64,000 bases of DNA from UBA5734 sp964528645. Its GTDB lineage: Bacteria; Bacillota; Clostridia; Saccharofermentanales; UBA5734. Shown one piece after another: positions 34,192 to 42,417 of this stretch (position 1 is the first letter of the stretch; the number at the start of each line of letters is the position of its first letter). A program made the position numbers and the translations under genes. Under the pieces are notes generated by a model. That model did no database searches. It worked only from the letters and a program-made list of their open reading frames with translations, and had not been told where the DNA came from. The DNA is taken from contig CAZGSR010000003.1 in assembly GCA_964528645.1 (NCBI GenBank), positions 29,616-93,615 on the forward strand, written 5' to 3'.

Positions 34192-35669
34192 TTTAAACCG
34201 GCCAGCACACGGTTCAGATCATGGATATCACCGGTGACCTCGATGTCACTGAGTTTTTTCACGCGGTACGCTGAGACACCATTGACCGTGGCCTGGGCTC
34301 TGACTTCAGCCAGATGGGACTTGGACAGACGCTGATGCTGCCAGCTGAGGGTCTGGCGGTCGGATGGGATCGTCACTTCGACCTCAAAATGGGTCGATGA
34401 ATTGGCTGAGTTCTGATTCAGGGTGTACGTCTTGCCCAGGAAAATCAGGCTGGCTGATTCTGTCGGATGGCTGAAATCGATCGCAAACGTCACTTTTTCC
34501 AGGCCCAGATAGCGATGGCGGTCGCGCGATTCATTGTAGTCAAAGGCGGTGTCCCGTGCGGCAAAATAGTCCAGCGATCCACTGGTGCTAAGCCCGATGG
34601 TAAACGGTGCTGCTGCGCCATCGACTACTTCGATCGTCTGGCTGGCAGTCGACAGGAAGATATCGCCCATCCAGCTGACGGCCCAGGCCTGCCCTGAGAC
34701 GGTCAGATTCTTGGTCACACTGGTGCCCAGGTAGGTCCGGGGAACCGGCTGGACCAGATCGATGCTCCAGGGGCCCAGGCCGCTGCCCGCTTTCCAGTCC
34801 AAGGTGTTACCTACACCACAATTGGCCAAGTCTGACAAGGTGGCCAGGCCACCAAACTGGCCGATCCAGCCACTGAGCCGATAGCGAAGATCTATCGAGC
34901 TGTCGCCAGCGGGTATGACGAGTGTGTCCCCGGCACCCAGGGGCGACAGGATCTCCAGGCGGCTGTACAAAGCAACCTGGCCACTGCCAGGACCGGTGAA
35001 GGTTGCGTAGCGCACCTGGCTGGCACCGGGCAAGTTGTGGCGTGTGTAGAGGGCAAATCCGAGATGCCAGGCCGGTGGCGTCAGGACGATGCTGTTGCCA
35101 GTGGTCAGACCCAGGCCATTAAAGTCCATACCACCATAGGTATCCCGGCGATAGGACAGCGGCGACTGGCTGATCAGGTTGCGCTGGGGTTCAGACAGGC
35201 GGGCCCAGGAGATTTCAGCTTCAAGGCCGAGATCGTGTTCGACCCAGTCCCAGGGACTTGTATAGGTCGCACCCGTCGGTGAATCATCCGGAAAATCCGT
35301 ATTGGTCACCGGCGTTTCATCATAGGAAAAACCGAGGTAGGCGTATTCACCATAACGGGTGTCGTACCGGTTGTCAGACACCTGGTCAGGCGTGCCGTAG
35401 ACAAGCAGCTGTTTGTTGGCGTAGGTCTGGTAATTGGCCACATAGCCGTTGTAGCGGCTGGTGCTGGGGCGGCCAGTTGCCTGGAGATACGTTTCATAGG
35501 TCGATTGGCTGACCGGTGCTCTGGGAATGCCAGTGGATCCAGGGAAATCGAGCGCTGCAACTGGCTGGGGTAGGGCCAGGACCAGTACGACAACGGATAT
35601 CGCCAGGACCAGCAGGCTGATCAGAGGATCAAGCCGGTTCAAATGTGCAGTAGGTTTCCCGACCCGCAT
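34188..35669 (-). CDS. Secreted or anchored protein of unknown function
   Basis: Protein of 493 residues. A signal sequence or anchor (SLLVLAISVVVLVLALPQPVAAL) ends near residue 40. The rest is beta-rich and Tyr/Asn/Ser-rich (YNGYVANYQTYANKQLLVYG, YDTRYGEYAYLGFSYDET), which suggests an extracellular surface protein. I do not recognise the family. GGAGGTGA stands 7 bp before the ATG. The start lies 41 bp inside the upstream gene, so the two are translationally coupled and probably work together. Confidence 0.7.
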   Translation of the reverse strand: MRVGKPTAHLNRLDPLISLLVLAISVVVLVLALPQPVAALDFPGSTGIPRAPVSQSTYETYLQATGRPSTSRYNGYVANYQTYANKQLLVYGTPDQVSDNRYDTRYGEYAYLGFSYDETPVTNTDFPDDSPTGATYTSPWDWVEHDLGLEAEISWARLSEPQRNLISQSPLSYRRDTYGGMDFNGLGLTTGNSIVLTPPAWHLGFALYTRHNLPGASQVRYATFTGPGSGQVALYSRLEILSPLGAGDTLVIPAGDSSIDLRYRLSGWIGQFGGLATLSDLANCGVGNTLDWKAGSGLGPWSIDLVQPVPRTYLGTSVTKNLTVSGQAWAVSWMGDIFLSTASQTIEVVDGAAAPFTIGLSTSGSLDYFAARDTAFDYNESRDRHRYLGLEKVTFAIDFSHPTESASLIFLGKTYTLNQNSANSSTHFEVEVTIPSDRQTLSWQHQRLSKSHLAEVRAQATVNGVSAYRVKKLSDIEVTGDIHDLNRVLAGLN

Positions 35670-36381
35670 GGTAAGTCACCTCCAGTCCTGCCACGTGCAT
35701 GCTTTCCTGCCAATCTTGTACCTCGAGACTGGAACCATGTTTCAGGCGTTCAGAAAAATCTTTCTCATAGCAGGCGAGCACAAAATCGCAGATCCCCTGT
35801 GCTTGCGTGTCATCGACCAGAGTCCCCAGCCAGTAAGCCAGCTCTTGTGCCAGATCCTCCTCATGGTAGCTGCCGGAAGCGATGACTTGTTGCCGGTTCT
35901 GCTCCTGAAACAGTCGATCCAGGATCAGGACGGGATAAGGTGGCGCTGGGGATGTGGTGCGATTGAAATAGAAGCTGAAGTAGCTGTTGAAAGCCCGGGC
36001 TGCCAGTTCCGAACTCGAGACGAGCAAAAAGACCCGTTCGATGGCAGGATCCGGTTGGATGACATAGGATCCCCAGGGATGTGTGGATGCCAGGCCCTCG
36101 TTGCGTTGGCTGGACAGATGGAGAAGTTGATCCCGGATGGGGGTGGTTTCGGCATCTGGCTGAGGTTCTGCTTCAGGCTTTGTTTCTGCAACTGGCCCTG
36201 CAGCCGTTTGTGGTTCTGTCACCAGGGCTATCTGAGGGCGATCCAGAATCTGTCTGCCGGGATTTTCTGATTGCCCACTGGGCTGGATGATGAGCCAGGC
36301 TGCGATCATCAGGACTAGGCCGATTCCGGCACCTGCGGCTACAGAGCGCCAGGTCAGGGCAGAAAGCTCTTTATTGGTCAT
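35629..36381 (-). CDS. Single-pass membrane protein of unknown function
   Basis: About 250 residues. It has one membrane segment (ALTWRSVAAGAGIGLVLMIA, about 8-30), a Pro/Glu/Thr-rich linker (AETKPEAEPQPDAETTP) and an extracytoplasmic domain (FLLVSSSELAARAFNSYFSFY). The start at 36381 has GAGGAGGAG upstream; the longer frame is unsupported. A terminator-like hairpin just before the ribosome site may attenuate the gene. It overlaps the next gene by 41 bp. Confidence 0.7.
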   Translation of the reverse strand: MTNKELSALTWRSVAAGAGIGLVLMIAAWLIIQPSGQSENPGRQILDRPQIALVTEPQTAAGPVAETKPEAEPQPDAETTPIRDQLLHLSSQRNEGLASTHPWGSYVIQPDPAIERVFLLVSSSELAARAFNSYFSFYFNRTTSPAPPYPVLILDRLFQEQNRQQVIASGSYHEEDLAQELAYWLGTLVDDTQAQGICDFVLACYEKDFSERLKHGSSLEVQDWQESMHVAGLEVTYHAGRETYCTFEPA

Positions 36382-36414
36382 GGTGACTCCTCCTCTTTTG
36401 TCTTCAAAACTAAC

Positions 36415-36438
36415 AAAAGGCTGGGCCTGGTCCCAGCC
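36415..36438 (-). terminator. Terminator-like hairpin ahead of the 36381 gene
   Basis: On the minus strand GGCTGGG-ACCAGG-CCCAGCC is followed by TTTTGTTAGTTTTG. It sits 36 bp before the ATG at 36381, so it is either the second of two tandem terminators after rsgI or a leader attenuator. Confidence 0.6.
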
Positions 36439-36474
36439 GGATTCGTACGACAAATAGCGCGCATTTTCGACAAT

Positions 36475-36502
36475 GAAAAGGCATCCAGATACTGGATGCC
36501 TT
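36475..36502 (-). terminator. Rho-independent terminator after sigI-rsgI
   Basis: On the minus strand an 11-bp stem AAGGCATCCAG / CTGGATGCCTT with a 3-base loop is followed by TTCATTG. It lies about 70 bp after the rsgI stop. Confidence 0.75.
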
Positions 36503-36569
36503 AGGGCGTCAGTCCTTTGCCGGTTTCCCGGGTTTCGACAAAACGGTTATCAGATGCGTGTTGCAGCGA

Positions 36570-37616
36570 CTAGTTTTTACCCTGCTGGGTGGTGCCATTG
36601 CCACCACCAGGTCCATTTGGTTCCCCCGTGCCGCTGGTCGGGCCAGGGCCATTCTGGGCCGCTGTACCGGTGGTCTCGCGGTTGGTTTCACGGTTGGTTT
36701 CCGTATGCTGATAAGTCGGTTGTGAGCCATCTCCAGCTTTGCGCTGCATCATAAAGCCCTCCTGATGGGCGAACCGGAGGCGTTCCTGGTTGGCAAAATA
36801 CTCACGGATCGATTCGGCACGGCCGAGGCCTGCCTGTTCGGACCGCTGATTCAAAAGCTTCAAGCCGACTCCGATGTTTTCCTGGCGGGCTTCGATACGA
36901 TTCTGTTCGGTCGCACGCAGCATGGCTAATTCGACGTTTTGCATGTTTTCATTGTTCTGGATCCGGTTCTGGATCCGGTTTCTGATCTGTGCCAGCAGCG
37001 GTTCGACCCCCTCGGCCGGTCCATCTGCCAGCGGGCATTCGGTCACGACGACAAAGTCAGCCAGATTGTCTTCATCGATGATGAAGTCTTTTTCAGTGGC
37101 CATGGTGATCAGAGCTTCTACGGCTTCGTCAGCTGAAAGGCCCCGCAGAGAGTCCAGATCCAGTTCCTCGGCATCTTCGTTCAATGCTACGACTTTGACC
37201 ACTTTGTCACTGGCGGAGACGTACAGCTCAACTTCGGGGTTGATCTGGACGGTTAGTACTGCAACAGCAGGTTCTGCGGCGAGGCTGGTCGAGCCGGCGG
37301 ATTCTGTGACGCCCATTTGGGTCTGGACGGGCGTGGTGTCAGCTGGACTTCCCGTCAGCGGGAGCAGGCCCGGCAAGGCAAACAGCGTTCCGACTGCGAC
37401 GACCATAACCAAGGCAACGGCCCAGACAAGTGTTTTCTTTTTCATTTCAAATCCCTCCCTGATGGATGGCGACGTGATCACATCAACAGGGGAAAACCAG
37501 ATCGTCTGGCCGATAGCATGGGTGGGCTGGCGCCGGATTTTCAGGTATTCGTGGTCTTTGGTCAAGACAACGGTGTGGCGCAGTCCCAGCGTCAGGATGA
37601 GGCCTTTGCGATCCAT
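36570..37616 (-). CDS. rsgI: RsgI-type anti-sigma factor
   Basis: About 348 residues. Residues 1-55 (GLILTLGLRHTVVLTKDHEYLKI) match the RsgI N-terminal cytoplasmic domain that holds SigI. A membrane helix follows near 60-85 (TLVWAVALVMVVAVGTLFALPG). Then comes the conserved extracytoplasmic block with VLTVQINPEVELYVSASDKV and a helical region. The tail is Asn/Gly/Thr/Gln-rich and shows no carbohydrate-binding module, unlike the RsgI sensors of cellulosome-making clostridia. The start is the ATG at 37616 with GAGGTG 6 bp upstream. It lies 109 bp after sigI. Confidence 0.85.
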   Translation of the reverse strand: MDRKGLILTLGLRHTVVLTKDHEYLKIRRQPTHAIGQTIWFSPVDVITSPSIREGFEMKKKTLVWAVALVMVVAVGTLFALPGLLPLTGSPADTTPVQTQMGVTESAGSTSLAAEPAVAVLTVQINPEVELYVSASDKVVKVVALNEDAEELDLDSLRGLSADEAVEALITMATEKDFIIDEDNLADFVVVTECPLADGPAEGVEPLLAQIRNRIQNRIQNNENMQNVELAMLRATEQNRIEARQENIGVGLKLLNQRSEQAGLGRAESIREYFANQERLRFAHQEGFMMQRKAGDGSQPTYQHTETNRETNRETTGTAAQNGPGPTSGTGEPNGPGGGNGTTQQGKN

Positions 37617-37725
37617 GGTTTTCACCTCTCTTCGTGAATCAGTCGCTTGCTAGGTTCACCATACAGTACGGCCGGGCCGTCCGGTTTGGGGACCATTTTT
37701 GCGACCAGGTGGGAAATTGGCTTGG

Positions 37726-38454
37726 TCAGACCGGGTGCCCGCGGACTTCATCGAGCCAGGCGGCGACTTCCGAATCGGGCTGGCTGTACACAAGTGCAGC
37801 TGCCAGCAAGTAGATGCGGTTGCGCTTGACCACCTTGGCACTGACCGCAAGCTTGGTGGCAACTTTCTGGACCGGCAGGCGCTTTTTCTGCCGGATCAGC
37901 GCCATCAGCTCGGCGTCGTGGCTCAACGTCTTGGCAATCGCCAGCACGTTTTGCCGCGTATCCTGGTGTTTGGGGGTGGCCCGGACCAGATCCGAAAACT
38001 GGATGCCATATGGATACAGTTCAGCAGCCAGCCGGCGGATGTCGTCGGCCATGCTCAGTTCCCGCGCCAGGCGATCCACATCATGCTCGGCCAGTTCCAT
38101 TTCATCCAGGTTCAAGGTGTGGTGCTTCTGTTCCTGCAGCCAGTAAGTTTTGAGACGGCTGGCGATCACCAGGCGGGCAAAACTCAGAAAAGAACCCTTA
38201 CCCGGGACAAAGCGCTGCATGGCTTCGTAAAAAGCCGCAAGACCGAGCGACCATTCCTCGTCGTTGGCCGTATCGATGTAACGGCCGGACAAGCTGGCGA
38301 CGGTCTTGCGGATGAAAGGCTGATAGGCTGTGATCAGGCGGTCGGCTGCTGCGGCATCCTGGGTGCGCTGCCAGACTGCGACCTGGGCATCCAGATCCGG
38401 TTCTGCCGTTGCCCTTTCCTGGGGCAGCTGTTTTTTTACTGGCCAGGCAAACAT
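37726..38454 (-). CDS. sigI: RNA polymerase sigma factor SigI
   Basis: Protein of 242 residues, typical of SigI. Region 2 is seen in LITAYQPFIRKTVASLSGRYIDTANDEEWSLGLAAFYEAMQRF, with the NDEE(W/Y)S(I/L)G motif, and GKGSFLSFARLVIASRLKTYW follows. The C-terminal SigI domain has an HTH-like SHDAELMALIRQKKRLPVQKVA. It directs stress or cell-wall-related genes and is held by RsgI. It starts only 15 bp after purL, with a weak GGGGGC site, so read-through from purL is likely. Confidence 0.9.
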   Translation of the reverse strand: MFAWPVKKQLPQERATAEPDLDAQVAVWQRTQDAAAADRLITAYQPFIRKTVASLSGRYIDTANDEEWSLGLAAFYEAMQRFVPGKGSFLSFARLVIASRLKTYWLQEQKHHTLNLDEMELAEHDVDRLARELSMADDIRRLAAELYPYGIQFSDLVRATPKHQDTRQNVLAIAKTLSHDAELMALIRQKKRLPVQKVATKLAVSAKVVKRNRIYLLAAALVYSQPDSEVAAWLDEVRGHPV

Positions 38455-38469
38455 GGTCTTCGCCCCCGA

Positions 38470-41400
38470 TCAGCGGGTGAAATAGGCAACCCCCGCTTCG
38501 AAGATCCGCTGGTCTTTGGCACCAGGGATGTTTTTTGCCAGGTGGTGGCCGAGACGTTCGGAATGGCCCATCTTGCCCAAGATCCGTCCGTCGGGGCTGG
38601 TGATGCCTTCGATGGCAGCCACCGAGCCATTGGGGTTGTAAGCTGTCAGGCCAGTCGGTTTGCCGGCTGGGTCGACATACTGGGTGGCGATCTGACGCTG
38701 TTCGACCAGCGTCTGGAGCACGGAAGGTGTGGCGACGAAACGGCCCTCGCCATGCGAGACCGGGATCTGGTGCAGGTCGCCGGGCTGGGTGTACATCAGC
38801 CAGGGCGAACGATTGTCAGTGATTTTCGTCGTCACGTACTGGGAAACGTGGCGGCCGATCGTGTTGAAGGTCAGGGTCGGACTGTCCTGTGTCAATTCGA
38901 CGATGTCGCCATAAGGGAGCAGGCCGAGCTTGACCAGTGCCTGAAAACCATTGCAGATGCCCAGGGCGAGGCCATCGCGGACAAAAAGCAGCTGGCGGAT
39001 CTGGTCGGCAACCTGAGGATTTCGCAGGGTCGCGGCAATGAATTTGCCGGAACCTTCCGGTTCGTCACCGCCGGAGAAGCCGCCGGGCAGCATCAGGATC
39101 TGGGACCGGGCGATGCCTTGCTCCATCGCAGCGAGTGTCTGGACGATGTCCTCCGCCGTCCGGTTCCTGACGACGAGGATCTCGACCTCGGCTCCGGCTT
39201 TGCGGAAGGCTTTCTGGGTGTCGTATTCGCAATTGGTGCCCGGGAAAACCGGGATAAAGACGCGTGGTTTGGCCTTGCCTTGACTGACATGGACGTTTGA
39301 CCAGTCCACAGGAGCCAAGGTCGTGAGGTCAGGATACCGAGTGTTCTGGTCAGCCCGGGTGGCAAAGACCTTTTCCAGCTTCCCTTCCCAGGCAGCGAGG
39401 GCTTTGTCAATGCTCAGGGAGGCACCATGGTAAAGGAAGGCATCGGTCTGGGTCGAACAGCCGACGACTTCACCGCCCTGGTCGAGCAAAGCCTGCAGGG
39501 CCGCAGCGCTGGTCGGGGCGACCAGAAGCGCAGCCGGCTGGGGCCGGAACAGGTCCTCGGGCGGCAGGGTCTCGGCAAAGACAAAGCCGAGGTGCTCGCC
39601 GAAACACATCTTGCAGACCGCAACGGCCAGGCCACTGCCCTGGACCGTTGCTGCGGCGGCGATGTGGCCCTCAAGGTGCAGCTTGCGGACGAGGTCGAGG
39701 CTGGCCAGATATTCGCTGGCCTCGGGCAAGTAGAGGTCATCCACCGGGACTGGCAGCAGGACGAGGGTCTGGTCCGGCTTTTGCAGGCTGGCGGAAAGGA
39801 CCTTGCCGGCCGATTCGACCGCAACGGCAAAAGAAACCAGGGTTGGCGGGACATGGAGGTCCATGAAGCTGCCAGACATGCTGTCCTTGCCGCCGATGGC
39901 CGCCACACCGAAATCAAGCTGGGCCTGGAAGGCGCCGAGCAGGGCAGCCATTGGTTTACCCCATTTCTGGGCTGTGGTCAGGCGTTCGAAATATTCCTGG
40001 AAGGTCAGATAGGCTTGGCGCGGATTGCCGCCGAGGGCGGTGATTTTGGCCAGGGACTGGGCGACTGCGTAATAGGCGCCGTGGAAGGGACTCCAGCTGG
40101 ACAGGTCGGCATCAAAGCCGAAGGTCATCAGGGTCGTGGCATCGGTTTCACCGTCCAGGACTGGGATCAGGGCTGCCATGCCCTCCTCGGGGGTCAGCTG
40201 GCGGCGGCCGCCGAACGGCATCAGGACGGATCCGGCGCCGATCGTGCTGTCAAAGCGCTCGACCAGTCCCTTGCGGGAGCAGGCATTGAGCGCGGCGAGG
40301 CGGGCGGAGAGCTGGTCGGCGAAGGTCTCTGTCTCGGCTGGGTAGGCCATCTGGACCTGGTAGCTGCCGGTCTGGGGCTGGTTGAAATAGGTCCGGGTCA
40401 TGTCGGGCAGCTCGATCGCAACGTCTGCCGCCTGGGGCGCGCCATTGGTATCGATGAAGGCCCGGGCCAGGTCGACAATCGTCCGGCCGCGCCATTGCAT
40501 GACCATGCGCGGTTCCTCGGTGACCTCGGCCACGACGACAGCCTCGAGATTTTCCCGGGCCGCCGCGGCGATCATGTTGTCCGCATCACCCGACGCCACA
40601 ACCACAGCCATGCGTTCCTGGGATTCGGAAATAGCCAGCTCGGTGCCGTCGAGGCCTTCGTACTTGCGCGGCACGCGGTCGAGATCGATCCTGAGGCCGG
40701 CAGCCAGTTCGCCGATGGCGACGGAAACGCCGCCGGCACCGAAATCGTTGCAGCGCTTGATCAGGGTCGAGACGGCAGGATTGCGGAACAGGCGCTGGAT
40801 CTTGCGTTCGGTCGGCGGGTTACCCTTCTGGACTTCGGAACCGCAGGTGATGATCGATTCCTCGGTATGGGCTTTCGAAGAGCCGGTCGCACCACCACAG
40901 CCATCACGGCCCGTGCGGCCGCCTAACAGGATGACGACGTCGCCGGGGGCCGGAACTTCGCGCCGGACGTTTTCGGCCGGGGCAGCAGCAATCACGGCGC
41001 CGATCTCCATGCGCTTGGCAATGTAGCCGGGGTGGTATATCTCTTCGACCTGGCCGGTGGACAGGCCGATCTGGTTGCCATAGGAGCTGTAGCCAGCCGC
41101 CGCAGTGGTCGTGATCTTGCGCTGGGGCAGTTTGCCCGGCATCGTCTGGCTGACCGGGACGGTCGGGTCACCGCTGCCGGTGACGCGCATCGCCTGGTAG
41201 ACATAGGAACGGCCGGAGAGCGGGTCGCGGATCGCCCCGCCAAGGCAGGTGGCCGCCCCGCCGAAGGGTTCGATCTCGGTGGGGTGGTTGTGGGTTTCGT
41301 TCTTGAACATCACCAGGTAGTCCTGGCTTGCGCCATTGACCGGGATGCTGACGCGGATGCTGCAGGCGTTGATTTCCTCGGACTCGTCGAGGCCCTGGAG

Positions 41401-42285
41401 GCGTCCGTCCTGGCGCAGCTGTTTCATCGCCAGGGTGGCCAAGTCCATCAGGCAGACCGGTTTTTCGGCGATCCGGCCCTGGTAGAGGGTCTCACGCCGC
41501 TTCTTGTAATCGTCGTAGACCGCCTGCAGGCGCTGCCCCATCGCCTGGTCCTGCGGGATGGCGACCGAGGTGATGCGGGTCAGGAAGGTGGTGTGGCGGC
41601 AATGGTCCGACCAGTAGGTATCGAGCACCTTGAGTTCGGTCCAGGAGGGATCGCGCTGTTCCTGCTGGAACCAGCTGCGGGTGAACTGGAGATCAGCCAG
41701 CGACATGGCAAAGCCACCCGTTTTCAGCAGGTCGGCCAGGTCATCATCGCTCATCGTGATGAACCCCTCGACGGTCTCGATGTCGGTGGGAGGTTCCAGT
41801 TGATCTTCCAGCGTCTGTGGCAGGTCCAGGCTGGCCTCGCGGCTCTCGACCGGGTTGATCAGCCAGCGCTTGATCGTTTCGACGTCTGTTTCGCTCAGGG
41901 AGCCGGTCAGGGCGTAGACATGGGCGGTTTTGACCAGAGGGCGTTCGCCGCACGTCATCAGCTGGATGCACTGGGCTGCTGAGTCGGCACGCTGGTCGTA
42001 CTGACCCGGCAAAGCCTCGACGGCAAATACGACATCATAATCGGAAAAATCCACCAGTCCAACGAAGCAGTCATCCACCGGAGGCTCGGACAGGACATGG
42101 GTCTGGGCCAGGGCGAATTCCTCGTCGGTCAGTCCAGACAAGTCATAACGGTTGAAGATCCGGACCGACTCGAGGCCTTTGATCCCCAGGTTTTTCTTCA
42201 AGTCAGCCGCCAGACCGGTGGCTTCGACATCGAAGCCCGGGCGTTTGACGACAGTGACACGGCGTACAGTTTCGTTTTTGCTCAT
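38470..42285 (-). CDS. purL: Phosphoribosylformylglycinamidine synthase, long single-chain form
   Basis: About 1271 residues, the long PurL. It has an N-terminal PurS-like region, two AIRS-type ATP-binding halves (FKNETHNHPTEIEPFGGAATCLGG, GGRTGRDGCGGATGSSKAH) and a C-terminal class I glutamine amidotransferase. That domain has PVFPGTNCEYDT, LPGGFSGGDEPEGS and the nucleophile Cys in ALGICNGFQALVKLG. It converts FGAR + Gln + ATP to FGAM in purine synthesis. The start at 42285 (MSKNETVRRV) has GGTGGA upstream. No other pur gene is adjacent, and sigI follows by 15 bp. Confidence 0.96.
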   Translation of the reverse strand: MSKNETVRRVTVVKRPGFDVEATGLAADLKKNLGIKGLESVRIFNRYDLSGLTDEEFALAQTHVLSEPPVDDCFVGLVDFSDYDVVFAVEALPGQYDQRADSAAQCIQLMTCGERPLVKTAHVYALTGSLSETDVETIKRWLINPVESREASLDLPQTLEDQLEPPTDIETVEGFITMSDDDLADLLKTGGFAMSLADLQFTRSWFQQEQRDPSWTELKVLDTYWSDHCRHTTFLTRITSVAIPQDQAMGQRLQAVYDDYKKRRETLYQGRIAEKPVCLMDLATLAMKQLRQDGRLQGLDESEEINACSIRVSIPVNGASQDYLVMFKNETHNHPTEIEPFGGAATCLGGAIRDPLSGRSYVYQAMRVTGSGDPTVPVSQTMPGKLPQRKITTTAAAGYSSYGNQIGLSTGQVEEIYHPGYIAKRMEIGAVIAAAPAENVRREVPAPGDVVILLGGRTGRDGCGGATGSSKAHTEESIITCGSEVQKGNPPTERKIQRLFRNPAVSTLIKRCNDFGAGGVSVAIGELAAGLRIDLDRVPRKYEGLDGTELAISESQERMAVVVASGDADNMIAAAARENLEAVVVAEVTEEPRMVMQWRGRTIVDLARAFIDTNGAPQAADVAIELPDMTRTYFNQPQTGSYQVQMAYPAETETFADQLSARLAALNACSRKGLVERFDSTIGAGSVLMPFGGRRQLTPEEGMAALIPVLDGETDATTLMTFGFDADLSSWSPFHGAYYAVAQSLAKITALGGNPRQAYLTFQEYFERLTTAQKWGKPMAALLGAFQAQLDFGVAAIGGKDSMSGSFMDLHVPPTLVSFAVAVESAGKVLSASLQKPDQTLVLLPVPVDDLYLPEASEYLASLDLVRKLHLEGHIAAAATVQGSGLAVAVCKMCFGEHLGFVFAETLPPEDLFRPQPAALLVAPTSAAALQALLDQGGEVVGCSTQTDAFLYHGASLSIDKALAAWEGKLEKVFATRADQNTRYPDLTTLAPVDWSNVHVSQGKAKPRVFIPVFPGTNCEYDTQKAFRKAGAEVEILVVRNRTAEDIVQTLAAMEQGIARSQILMLPGGFSGGDEPEGSGKFIAATLRNPQVADQIRQLLFVRDGLALGICNGFQALVKLGLLPYGDIVELTQDSPTLTFNTIGRHVSQYVTTKITDNRSPWLMYTQPGDLHQIPVSHGEGRFVATPSVLQTLVEQRQIATQYVDPAGKPTGLTAYNPNGSVAAIEGITSPDGRILGKMGHSERLGHHLAKNIPGAKDQRIFEAGVAYFTR

Positions 42286-42368
42286 GGTTCCACCATTTCC
42301 CTGCAAAATGCTTTGTGCGCGGTCTCCCGGCCCAAGGCGGCTCGACGTGCTGTTCTGGTCGTGTGCGT

Positions 42369-42402
42369 GCGCAGCCAGCAGCCGATTGGCAGCTGGCTGC
42401 GC
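42369..42402 (-). terminator. Strong hairpin between htpG and purL
   Basis: An 11-bp perfect stem GCGCAGCCAGC / GCTGGCTGCGC lies 16 bp after the htpG stop. No T-run follows, so it is a weak terminator candidate or an RNA-stabilising structure. Confidence 0.4.
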
Positions 42403-42417
42403 GTGCTGTTGTGACTG

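Noticed and set aside
39427..40926. 499-codon plus-strand open frame inside purL
   Set aside because: It is the mirror of the conserved purL coding frame and shows no recognisable protein pattern.
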